Shown piece by piece: positions 28,003 through 35,656 of a DNA stretch of 64,000 bases. A program made the position numbers and the translations under genes. Every line of letters starts with the position of its first letter. Position 1 is the first letter of the stretch. Origin of the DNA: Muricomes intestini (GTDB lineage Bacteria > Bacillota > Clostridia > Lachnospirales > Lachnospiraceae); contig NZ_SLZZ01000010.1 in assembly GCF_004346165.1 (NCBI RefSeq), forward strand, positions 1-64,000, given 5' to 3'. Below the pieces are notes generated by a model. It did not search any database. It saw only the letters and a program-made list of their open reading frames with translations, and was not told the origin of the DNA.

Positions 28003-28482
28003 ATGGATTTAGATATAAAATATATGAAAGAGGCAATCAGACAGGCAGAAAAGGCATATGCACTGGAAGAGGTGCCTATAGGCTGTGTTATTGTTTATCA
28101 GGACAAAATCATTGGAAGGGGATATAACAGAAGAACCACGGACAAAAATGCACTGGCTCATGCAGAACTTCTGGCAATCAAAAAGGCCAGCAGAAAGATG
28201 AATGACTGGCGTCTGGAAGACTGTACCATGTATGTTACTCTGGAGCCGTGCCAGATGTGTTCCGGTGCAATTGTTCAATCAAGGATTAAAAGAGTGGTGG
28301 TGGGGTGCATGAATCCGAAAGCAGGCTGTGCCGGTTCGATTTTGAATATGTTGGAAATGAAAGAATTTAATCATCAGGCAGAACTTACAACAGGAGTACT
28401 GGAGGAAGAATGCAGTAATATGATGAAACAGTTTTTTAAAGAGCTCAGGGGAAAACAGAAGAGGAAAAAGAAAAAAGACTGA
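28003..28482 (+). CDS. tadA: tRNA-specific adenosine deaminase
   Basis: 159 residues. It converts A34 to inosine in tRNA-Arg(ACG). The zinc-deaminase motifs are AHAELLAI (about 53-60, with the catalytic HAE) and LEPCQMCSGAIVQSRIKRVVVG (about 83-104, PCxxC), plus NPKAGCAGS. The tail is strongly basic (KRKKKKD). It starts from the ATG at 28003. The 124 bases separating it from the divergent repeat gene hold no clear boxes. It is convergent with the SRP RNA. Confidence 0.95.
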   Translation: MDLDIKYMKEAIRQAEKAYALEEVPIGCVIVYQDKIIGRGYNRRTTDKNALAHAELLAIKKASRKMNDWRLEDCTMYVTLEPCQMCSGAIVQSRIKRVVVGCMNPKAGCAGSILNMLEMKEFNHQAELTTGVLEEECSNMMKQFFKELRGKQKRKKKKD

Positions 28483-28487
28483 TTTTA

Positions 28488-28755
28488 TTACGTGCATTAC
28501 GCTTCGAATGCATCTCCACAAACGTTACCTTGGCAGTTAACTCAATTCAGGCGCCCTCACGGCACCCGGAAGGTTCTGCTTAGTGCTGCTTCGTTCCCGA
28601 CCTGACACGATTCACAGATTTCCGTCGCGTAAGACCCAAATCTCAACGCCACTTTCCAAGGGCAGCTTTGTAAATCAGCACCCTCCGCGTAATATCACCC
28701 CTGCTATAGCGGATTGCAGGTACAAGGTACCGCTAGCACCCCGGCTGCACGGAAC
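28488..28755 (-). ncRNA. ffs: Signal recognition particle RNA, long Gram-positive type
   Basis: About 268 nt on the minus strand. The Alu-domain block GGTGCTAGCGGTACCTTGTA, CTGCAATCCGC and GCAGGG matches the Bacillus scRNA pattern. The domain IV loop reads GTCAGGTCGGGAACGAAGC, followed by AGCACTAAG. The 5' CGTGCA pairs with TGCACG at the 3' end. The Ffh-binding stem keeps the GGAA tetraloop, but its closing pair is G-C where the usual form has C-G, a compensated change. It guides membrane-protein ribosomes to FtsY. The 3' end estimate rests on the closing helix. Confidence 0.93.
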
Positions 28756-28758
28756 TTA

Positions 28759-28787
28759 ATTTTACATTGTTTTTACCCATATGTCAA
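28759..28787 (-). promoter_or_regulatory. Strong promoter of the SRP RNA
   Basis: Minus strand TTGACA (28787-28782), exactly 17 bp, TAAAAT (28764-28759), with the RNA starting about 6 bases on. It sits just upstream of the divergent radical SAM gene. Confidence 0.85.
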
Positions 28788-28808
28788 CGGATAGGAGAAT
28801 TTAATTTT

Positions 28809-30515
28809 ATGAAGGTTTTATTAACAGCGGTCAATGCTAAATATATACATTCTAATCTGGCAGTCTATAGTCTCAAGGGCTATGCGTCAGAGTATAGCGA
28901 GAATATAGGTATTTCAGAGTATACAATCAATCAGGGGACAGATGAGATTCTGGCAGATATCTACAGACAGGCTCCGGAGGTATTGTGCTTCTCCTGTTAT
29001 GTGTGGAATGCAATCTATGTAAGACAGCTTATCACAGAAATAAAAAAAGTCCTGCCCCATGTCCATATCTGGATCGGAGGGCCGGAGGTTTCCTACAATG
29101 CGCTGGATTTTTTAAAAAGACATCCCCAGGTGGAAGGAGTCATGCGCGGAGAAGGAGAGGAAACGTTTCTTGAGCTGATGCATTATTTTACTGGAAAGAT
29201 AACCGGGCTGGAAAATGTGAAAGGGATTGTGTACCGCAGGCCGGGGGATGTTGACACTGAACCGGTGATTGTGGAAAACCCCTGGAGACCGGCAATGGAT
29301 ATGGATAAGCTTCCTTTTGTGTACTATCATAATCTGGAAAAGTTTGAGAATAAGATTATTTATTATGAATCCGGAAGAGGTTGTCCGTTTACATGTAGCT
29401 ATTGCCTTTCTTCTATTGACAGGTGCCTTCGTTTTCGGAGTCTGCAATTAGTAAAGAAAGAACTGCAGTTTTTTATAGATTCTGGAGTTCCTCAGGTAAA
29501 GTTTGTAGACAGAACTTTTAATTGCAGCCATAAACATGCAATGGGTGTCTGGTCTTATCTTGCTGAACATGACAAAGGAAAAACCAACTTTCATTTTGAG
29601 GTGGCGGCAGACCTGCTGAGTGAGGAGGAACTGGAGCTTATAGAGTCCATGCGTCCGGGTTTGATTCAGCTGGAAATAGGAGTGCAGTCTACGAATCCGG
29701 ATACAATACGGGAAATCCGGCGTGTTATGAAATTTGATAAAGTCAGTAAGTGTGTAAGCCGTGTAAGGGCAGGAGAAAATGTTCACCAGCACCTGGATTT
29801 GATAGCAGGGCTTCCATATGAAGACTATGAAAGTTTTCGTCATTCTTTCAACGATGTTTATGCTCTGAGACCTGACCAGCTTCAATTGGGTTTCTTGAAG
29901 GTGCTGAAAGGCTCCCATATGCATGAGATGGCCGGGGAATATCAGCTTCAATATCAGGATAGGCCGCCCTTTGAGGTTTTGTCCACAAGCTGGCTGCCCT
30001 ATAGTGATGTGATACGTTTAAAAGGTATAGAGGAAATGGTGGAGGTATATTATAACAGCGGCCAGTTCACGAACACACTGCTGTTGTTGGAAAGAGCTTT
30101 TCCCAATGCTTTTGCCATGTATGAGGAGCTCAGCGGATATTATAAAAAAAATGACTTGAATATGGTAAACCATTCCCGGATTGCCAGATATGAGATACTG
30201 TTTGATTTTGCGGCAGAGAGTGATGTGATGAATAAGAAAACGTATCGGGAACTACTCACCGTGGATCTATATCTGCGGGATAATGTGAAAAACAGGCCTG
30301 CCTTTGCGGGGGAGCCCACTGTAACAAAGGAGGAGGCCGCCAAATTTTACACCGAGGAAGCCGCTTGGCATAATTATCTCAAAGGATATGAAGCTTATGA
30401 CAAACGCCAGATGCGTAAGATGACCCATTTGGAGAAAATAAATGGCAGGCTTTTGCTGTTTGATTATAAAAATAGAAGTTTACTCACAAATCAGGCATCG
30501 ATTTTTTATATTTAG
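28809..30515 (+). CDS. Cobalamin-binding-domain radical SAM protein (DUF4080-like C-terminus)
   Basis: 568 residues from the ATG at 28809; the frame further upstream overlaps the SRP promoter. The N-terminal ~130 residues form a B12-binding-like Rossmann fold (MKVLLTAVNAKYIHSNLAVYSL; VHIWIGGPEVSYNA; EGVMRGEGEETFLEL). The radical SAM cluster motif is ESGRGCPFTCSYCLSS (about 193-208; CxxxCxxC). LIAGLPYEDYESF follows, then a helical C-terminal region typical of DUF4080 proteins. It would use SAM and a 4Fe-4S cluster for radical chemistry; the substrate is unknown. The ribosome binding site is weak. Confidence 0.9.
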   Translation: MKVLLTAVNAKYIHSNLAVYSLKGYASEYSENIGISEYTINQGTDEILADIYRQAPEVLCFSCYVWNAIYVRQLITEIKKVLPHVHIWIGGPEVSYNALDFLKRHPQVEGVMRGEGEETFLELMHYFTGKITGLENVKGIVYRRPGDVDTEPVIVENPWRPAMDMDKLPFVYYHNLEKFENKIIYYESGRGCPFTCSYCLSSIDRCLRFRSLQLVKKELQFFIDSGVPQVKFVDRTFNCSHKHAMGVWSYLAEHDKGKTNFHFEVAADLLSEEELELIESMRPGLIQLEIGVQSTNPDTIREIRRVMKFDKVSKCVSRVRAGENVHQHLDLIAGLPYEDYESFRHSFNDVYALRPDQLQLGFLKVLKGSHMHEMAGEYQLQYQDRPPFEVLSTSWLPYSDVIRLKGIEEMVEVYYNSGQFTNTLLLLERAFPNAFAMYEELSGYYKKNDLNMVNHSRIARYEILFDFAAESDVMNKKTYRELLTVDLYLRDNVKNRPAFAGEPTVTKEEAAKFYTEEAAWHNYLKGYEAYDKRQMRKMTHLEKINGRLLLFDYKNRSLLTNQASIFYI

Positions 30516-30573
30516 GTAAAGGGGATTCTTGCAAAAATGAAGTAAAGAGTATAAAATGTAACCTACATTGTAC

Positions 30574-30638
30574 TAGTGCATTGTCCCATTGATATTTCGC
30601 AAAATAGCTTGTCTGAAAGCCAATGAGACAGTACACTA
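30574..30638. repeat. Imperfect 18-bp inverted repeat
   Basis: TAGTGCATTGTCCCATTG (30574-30591) mirrors CAATGAGACAGTACACTA (30621-30638) with a few G-U-compatible mismatches and a 29-base loop. It lies between the radical SAM gene and the small membrane peptide. It could be a terminator without U-run, or a small mobile remnant. Confidence 0.45.
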
Positions 30639-30669
30639 AAACTATTGAATAACAGAAAGGTGAGAGAAA

Positions 30670-30771
30670 ATGAATTTTTATGATAAAAAGGTAAGGAGAA
30701 TTATTTCCACTATAGTTATAGTAGTTATTGTGGCTATGGTCGTAACTATGATTATTCCGTATCTGATATAG
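30670..30771 (+). CDS. 33-residue single-span membrane peptide
   Basis: ATG at 30670 with a GAAAGGTGAGAG box 3-10 bases upstream opens MNFYDKKVRRIISTIVIVVI..., ending PYLI and TAG. A short basic N-terminus (KKVRR) is followed by about 22 hydrophobic residues, so it is an N-in membrane peptide. Size and pattern resemble the DUF4044/Prli42 class of tiny Firmicutes membrane proteins, some of which anchor the stressosome. That assignment is tentative. It lies 45 bases before the VanW gene's chosen start and may be co-transcribed with it. Confidence 0.6.
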   Translation: MNFYDKKVRRIISTIVIVVIVAMVVTMIIPYLI

Positions 30772-30816
30772 TAATCATATGGATATATGGCTTTTGGGAA
30801 AAACAGAGGAAGATTT

Positions 30817-32331
30817 ATGGGGGACAAAAGAGAAAAACGCAGAAGGACAGAGCGTTCAGAGAGAAGAGCACTCTTGGGGGCCGGTCTGACAATATTGTGT
30901 GCATCCGTAGTGATTATTCTTGTAAATATTTTTCTTCGAAACTATATCAGGAAATTTGATGCACATAAAATCATACAGGGGGTTTCAATCGGAAGTACGG
31001 ATGTATCTGGTCTAACGGAAGATAAAGCAAGGGAAAAGGTCGAAACAGAGCTGCTGTCCTACGGGAAACAGAAAGTAGAGATTACCCTTGAGGATGGGCG
31101 AAAAGGCGAAGTTACCCTGAAAGATATGGGGCTTGCTGCAAAGAATTTGGACAGTGCTGTGAAAGCTGCTGTTGACTATGGAAAAAAGGGTGATGCCGTA
31201 GATTGCTATAAAATTCTCAAAAAAGCAGAAAGTAATCAGAATAAAAAAAGCTTTCCGGTAGAATATGAGGTGACGGAAAAGCCTGCCGGGGAGGCACTGG
31301 AAAACGCGATGGTGGGGGTACTAAATCCCCCCGAGAATGCACGGGTGACCCAGGAGGATTCTAAGGTAGCCGCAGTTGAAGGGAAGCAGGGAGAAGTTTT
31401 AGATATAAAGAAGACGATAAAAAGTATTAACAGGCTGCTTGGCTGGGATTGGGATAAAAAGGGCACAAGTGTCAGGGCTACAGTCACCTATATAGATCCA
31501 GACGTGACAAAACAGGATTTAGCAGATATCACAGATTTATTAGGGAGCTATAGTACTTTTTACGGAAGCGACGGCTCCGGCAGGTCGCAGAATATTGAAA
31601 GGGGTGCAGCTCTCATTAACGGGACGCTGCTTAAGCCGGGAGAGGAATTTTCTGCCGATGCTGCCATGCGGCCATACACAGAGGAAAATGGCTTTACGGA
31701 AGCGGCATCCTACGAGGATGACAAAGTGGTACAGTCTATGGGCGGAGGAATCTGTCAGATTTCCACAACTCTATATAATGCCGTGCTGTATGCAGAGCTG
31801 GAAGTAACTGAAAGGTTCCCCCACACCATGCTGGTGGCTTATGTACAGCCGTCTATGGATGCAGCCATTGCAGATGATGTAAAGGATCTAAAGTTCAAGA
31901 ACAACCAGCAGACATCCATTTATATAGAGGGAATAGTTGCAGATGGAAACCTCACCTTCAATATATATGGAAAAGAAACAAGGAATCCTGGAAGAACATT
32001 GGATTTCATCAGTGAGACCACAAATCAGACCGAATCCCAGGGAAAGCGGTTTGTCGCAACAGAAGATTCGGTTGGCAGTTATTATACTCTAAGCCAGGCA
32101 GAAAACGGAATATCGGCACAGCTTGTGAAAGTTGTTTACCAGGACGGTGCAGAACAGAGCCGGGAGGTTATAAATTACAGTGAATATGTTCCTTCAAAAG
32201 AGACAATCGCAGTGGGGACGGCCTCCGAGAACCAAGAATATGCAGATAAGATTAATAATGCAGTCCAGACCCAGGACGAGACTCAGATTATGAAAGCAAT
32301 TCAGGCAGTCACGGGGCAGGCAGCAGGATAA
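30817..32331 (+). CDS. VanW-family cell-wall protein with peptidoglycan-binding-like domains
   Basis: 504 residues from the ATG at 30817, chosen for its AGAGGAAG box; an in-frame ATG at 30787 (514 residues) has none. A basic N-terminus leads to one membrane span (about 20-42). A PG_binding_4-like region (VSIGSTDVSGLTEDKAREKVE onwards, to about 235) follows, then the VanW core RGAALINGTLLKPGEEFSADA (about 266-286) and MGGGICQISTTLYNAVLYAE (about 310-330). The outer C-terminal part is beta-rich. It is likely anchored and extracellular. VanW proteins occur in vancomycin clusters and widely elsewhere with unknown biochemistry; there is no van cluster here. Confidence 0.88.
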   Translation: MGDKREKRRRTERSERRALLGAGLTILCASVVIILVNIFLRNYIRKFDAHKIIQGVSIGSTDVSGLTEDKAREKVETELLSYGKQKVEITLEDGRKGEVTLKDMGLAAKNLDSAVKAAVDYGKKGDAVDCYKILKKAESNQNKKSFPVEYEVTEKPAGEALENAMVGVLNPPENARVTQEDSKVAAVEGKQGEVLDIKKTIKSINRLLGWDWDKKGTSVRATVTYIDPDVTKQDLADITDLLGSYSTFYGSDGSGRSQNIERGAALINGTLLKPGEEFSADAAMRPYTEENGFTEAASYEDDKVVQSMGGGICQISTTLYNAVLYAELEVTERFPHTMLVAYVQPSMDAAIADDVKDLKFKNNQQTSIYIEGIVADGNLTFNIYGKETRNPGRTLDFISETTNQTESQGKRFVATEDSVGSYYTLSQAENGISAQLVKVVYQDGAEQSREVINYSEYVPSKETIAVGTASENQEYADKINNAVQTQDETQIMKAIQAVTGQAAG

Positions 32332-32366
32332 GGTAACGATTCAAAACCAAACTCAAAAACCTACAG

Positions 32367-32404
32367 TTTTCTCACTGTTTGGCTCTCGCCAAATAGTGAG
32401 AAAA
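32367..32404. repeat. 17-bp palindromic hairpin between vanW-like and hypE-like genes
   Basis: TTTTCTCACTGTTTGGC pairs with GCCAAATAGTGAGAAAA around a TCTC loop (one mismatch). The U-run lies on the 5' side, so it is a poor terminator on this strand. It is a strong RNA stem 20 bases before the next start codon. Confidence 0.6.
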
Positions 32405-32423
32405 TAAGAAAGGCACATAAAAT

Positions 32424-33440
32424 ATGAAGGTCGGAAATATATCTCAGACCGTGTGGAACAGGTCGGTGTGCAGACAACTACATATTGAGGAAGATGAAAT
32501 CTTTTTTCCTCCATCCCTGGAAGAACCTTGTTCCGCTTTTTGCCTTCCTGCAGAACAGGAGAAAAGTAAAAAGCGGAAGAGAGTTGTCATATACACTAAT
32601 GCTGAGGTCTTTGGAGATGCTGTGAATGTCGGGAATTTTGCGATTTACAGGGCGTTGAATGATCTGGCAGTCCGGGGGGCATGCCCGGTTAGTGTGTCCT
32701 TGAGAATTCTTCTGACACCTTCCATCGTTGAGGAAAGACTGAAAGAGATGATTGTATGTATGGAGGCAGTGTGCCAAACCGCAGGTGTCTCTATTACAGG
32801 AGTAAAGGCAGAAGTCAGTCCTGCGGTAACTTACCCGATCGTTTTTGCTGTTGCTGCCGGATATATGGGGGCCGAAAGTATGACTCGTGCCTCCGAGGCC
32901 CTTCCGGGACAGGAACTTGTATTGTGTGGGTATGCAGGGCTGGAGGGCACCTTAAGGATTCTTGCAGAGCAAAAAGATGAACTTGCCAAGAGATTTGTTC
33001 CGGCATTTATCCGCAAGACAAAGGAACTTGAGAATCAGCTAGCGGCGCTGGATGCAATTGCAGCGGCCAGATGTGCAGGAGCCTCTGCAATACATCAGGT
33101 CGGGGAGGGTGGTATCTTCGCAGCGCTGTGGGAGTTAGGGGAGGCTTCCAAGGTTGGAATGGATGTGGACATGCTGAAGCTGTCCGTGAGACAGGAAACC
33201 ATAGAAATATGTGAATACTATGGTGTGAATCCATATCAACTGACATCTGCGGGATGTATACTTATGACATCGAATGACGGTGATTCGCTTGTAAAGACAC
33301 TGGAGGGGGTGGGCGCACGAGCCACCAGGCTTGGGGTTATCAGGCATAAGAAGGCCAGAGTAATCACAAGCAAAACAGAACAGCGATATTTGGACCGGCC
33401 GGCACCAGACGAGCTGATGCTATGGTGGGAGCGGGAATGA
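32424..33440 (+). CDS. AIR-synthase/HypE-like ATP-binding protein
   Basis: 338 residues of the PurM-like fold. The N-terminal AIRS domain shows VVIYTNAEVFGDAVNVGNFAIYRALNDLAVRGACP (about 54-88), and the C-terminal AIRS_C domain shows ELVLCGYAGLEGTLRIL and GASAIHQVGEGGIFAALWELGEASKVGMDVD. It is closest to HypE (the dehydratase that makes the cyanide ligand of NiFe hydrogenases). It lacks the C-terminal PR[I/V]C cysteine tail, ending in LMLWWERE instead, and no hyp or hydrogenase gene is nearby. I therefore call it HypE-like with unknown substrate. It is followed by an Lrp regulator 21 bases on. Confidence 0.8.
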   Translation: MKVGNISQTVWNRSVCRQLHIEEDEIFFPPSLEEPCSAFCLPAEQEKSKKRKRVVIYTNAEVFGDAVNVGNFAIYRALNDLAVRGACPVSVSLRILLTPSIVEERLKEMIVCMEAVCQTAGVSITGVKAEVSPAVTYPIVFAVAAGYMGAESMTRASEALPGQELVLCGYAGLEGTLRILAEQKDELAKRFVPAFIRKTKELENQLAALDAIAAARCAGASAIHQVGEGGIFAALWELGEASKVGMDVDMLKLSVRQETIEICEYYGVNPYQLTSAGCILMTSNDGDSLVKTLEGVGARATRLGVIRHKKARVITSKTEQRYLDRPAPDELMLWWERE

Positions 33441-33461
33441 AATGATATAAGGAGAAGAAAA

Positions 33462-33953
33462 ATGGATGATTTGAGATATGAAATCTTAAAGTATATGGAA
33501 AAGCAAAGCAGGGTAAATCTTGGAGAACTGGCAGTTATGCTGGGTGTGGATGAGGTAACAGTGGCAAATGAGATTGCTGACATGGAAAAGCAGAAGATTA
33601 TCTGTGGTTATCACACACTGATAGACTGGGACAAGACAGGGATAGAGTCAGTGAGTGCCTTAATAGAAGTAAGAGTGACCCCTCAGCGCAATCGGGGCTT
33701 TGACAGGTTAGCAGAACGTATTTATAACTATGATGAGGTGCATGCGGTATATCTGATATCCGGGGGCTATGATTTACTTGTGTCAATGGAAGGGAAGACC
33801 CTAAAAGAAGTATCACATTTTGTTTCGGAACGTTTATCTACAATTGAGGGTGTGATAGGTACGGCAACCTATTTTATTTTGAAGAAGTATAAAGATCACG
33901 GGACGATTATGGTTCCAAAGAAAGAGGAAGAAAGGATGCCGGTGACGCCATAA
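33462..33953 (+). CDS. Lrp/AsnC-family transcriptional regulator
   Basis: 163 residues. The N-terminal winged helix (LRYEILKYMEKQSRVNLGELAVMLGVDEVTVANEIADME, about 3-41) is followed by an AsnC/RAM ligand domain (SALIEVRVTPQRN, VHAVYLISGGYDLLVSMEGKTLKEV). It binds DNA as a dimer or octamer and senses amino acids. Its stop shares one base with the start of the aminotransferase, so it probably regulates that gene and its own operon. Confidence 0.93.
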   Translation: MDDLRYEILKYMEKQSRVNLGELAVMLGVDEVTVANEIADMEKQKIICGYHTLIDWDKTGIESVSALIEVRVTPQRNRGFDRLAERIYNYDEVHAVYLISGGYDLLVSMEGKTLKEVSHFVSERLSTIEGVIGTATYFILKKYKDHGTIMVPKKEEERMPVTP

Positions 33954-35122
33954 TGAGAAATCCTTTATCGAAAAAAATAGTAGAAATAGAACCCTCCGGC
34001 ATACGCAAGTTTTTTGATCTGGTAAGTGAGATGGAAGATGCCATATCTCTTGGCGTGGGAGAACCTGATTTCGATACTCCCTGGAGGATACGTGAAGAAG
34101 GAATCTTCACGCTGGAAAAAGGGCGCACTTTTTATACATCCAATGCAGGACTCCAGGAATTAAGGACGGAAATCTGCAGCTATCTGGACAGAAAAATACA
34201 TGTGAAATATAATCCGGATACTGAGACGTTGGTTACTGTCGGAGGAAGTGAAGCAATAGATGTAGCTCTGCGCTGTATGCTGGACCCAAAAGATGAGGTG
34301 CTGATACCCCAGCCATGTTATGTATCCTATCTGCCGTGTGCAGTTATGGCGGACGGAGTTCCGGTGGTAATTCCCCTACAGTATGACAATGAATTCAAAT
34401 TGACTGTGGAGGATTTGGAAAAATACGTCTCTCCTAAAACAAAAGTCCTGATTATGCCTTTTCCAAATAATCCTACAGGTTCTATTATGACAAAGGAAGA
34501 TCTGGAGCCGGTGGCAGAGTTTGTAAAAGAACATGACCTGTATGTTTTGTCGGATGAGATTTATTCCGAGCTGACCTATAAGTCTGAGCACGTTTCTATT
34601 GCAAGCCTGCCGGGAATGAGGGAGAGGACCATTGTCATTAACGGGTTTTCCAAAGGCTTTGCTATGACAGGCTGGCGGCTTGGATACTGCTGCGGACCGG
34701 AAGCGATTATTGAGCAGATGATAAAGCTGCATCAGTTTGCAATTATGTGTGCACCTACAAACAGTCAGTATGCGGCTGTCGAAGGGTTGAAGAACTGCGC
34801 TTATGAGGTGGAGGAAATGCGAAAATCCTACAATCAGAGAAGACGGTTTCTGCTGCACGAGTTTGCCCGTATGCAATTAGAATGTTTTGAGCCCTTTGGG
34901 GCATTTTACGTGTTCCCCAGTATCCAGGAGTTTAATATGACATCGGAAAAATTTGCTAACCGTCTGTTGCATGAAGAAAAGGTGGCTGTGGTTCCGGGAA
35001 CTGCGTTTGGCGCCTGCGGGGAAGGCTTTTTAAGGATTTCTTATGCCTATTCTCTGGAAGATCTGAAAGAAGCGCTTGCGCGGCTGGGATATTTTATACA
35101 GCGCCTTAGAAATGAGAGGTAA
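33953..35122 (+). CDS. PLP-dependent class I/II aminotransferase
   Basis: 389 residues. Fold-type I transaminase. Substrate/PLP motifs are DAISLGVGEPDFDTPW (about 28-43), VTVGGSEAIDVALR, MPFPNNPTGSIMT (about 163-175) and LYVLSDEIYSELTY. The PLP Lys is in NGFSKGFAMTGWRLGY (about 226-241). It is of the aspartate/aromatic aminotransferase (PatA-like) group, and the exact amino acid is not readable. It is translationally coupled to the Lrp regulator; trmL follows after 6 bases. Confidence 0.93.
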   Translation: MRNPLSKKIVEIEPSGIRKFFDLVSEMEDAISLGVGEPDFDTPWRIREEGIFTLEKGRTFYTSNAGLQELRTEICSYLDRKIHVKYNPDTETLVTVGGSEAIDVALRCMLDPKDEVLIPQPCYVSYLPCAVMADGVPVVIPLQYDNEFKLTVEDLEKYVSPKTKVLIMPFPNNPTGSIMTKEDLEPVAEFVKEHDLYVLSDEIYSELTYKSEHVSIASLPGMRERTIVINGFSKGFAMTGWRLGYCCGPEAIIEQMIKLHQFAIMCAPTNSQYAAVEGLKNCAYEVEEMRKSYNQRRRFLLHEFARMQLECFEPFGAFYVFPSIQEFNMTSEKFANRLLHEEKVAVVPGTAFGACGEGFLRISYAYSLEDLKEALARLGYFIQRLRNER

Positions 35123-35128
35123 GAAAAA

Positions 35129-35635
35129 GTGCTAAATATTGTGCTGCATGAGCCGGAAATTCCGGCAAACACGGGAAATATCGGACGTACCTGTGTGGCC
35201 ACAAACACCCGCCTTCATTTAATTGAGCCGTTAGGATTTAAACTGAATGAAAAGGCACTGAAACGTGCTGGGATGGATTACTGGCCGAGCCTTGATGTAA
35301 CAACCTATATTGACTTTCAGGATTTTCTTGAGAAAAACCCCGGGGTGAAGATCTATATGGCCACAACAAAAGCACCGAAGGTCTATACGGAGGCGAAGTA
35401 TGAACCAGATTGCTATATCATGTTCGGGAAAGAAAGTGCCGGTATACCGGAGGAGATATTGGTAAAGAATAAAGAAAACTGTGTGCGTATACCGATGGTC
35501 GGAGATATACGATCTTTAAATCTGGCCAATTCAGTGTCAATTATTTTGTATGAAGCATTAAGACAGAACCAATTTAATGGCATGAATATGGAAGGACATC
35601 TGCATCGGTTAAATTGGGATGAAACAATGAAATGA
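35129..35635 (+). CDS. trmL: tRNA (cytidine(34)-2'-O)-methyltransferase
   Basis: 168 residues from a GTG start. SPOUT-fold enzyme that methylates the wobble-base ribose of leucine tRNAs. Knot motifs are VLHEPEIPANTGNIGRTC (about 4-21), YIMFGKESAGIPEEIL (about 92-107) and RIPMVGDIRSLNLANSVSII (about 117-136). It is a short, single-domain member, as expected for TrmL. Confidence 0.93.
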   Translation: MLNIVLHEPEIPANTGNIGRTCVATNTRLHLIEPLGFKLNEKALKRAGMDYWPSLDVTTYIDFQDFLEKNPGVKIYMATTKAPKVYTEAKYEPDCYIMFGKESAGIPEEILVKNKENCVRIPMVGDIRSLNLANSVSIILYEALRQNQFNGMNMEGHLHRLNWDETMK

Positions 35636-35656
35636 TTATAACGGGGTTAGAGTTTT

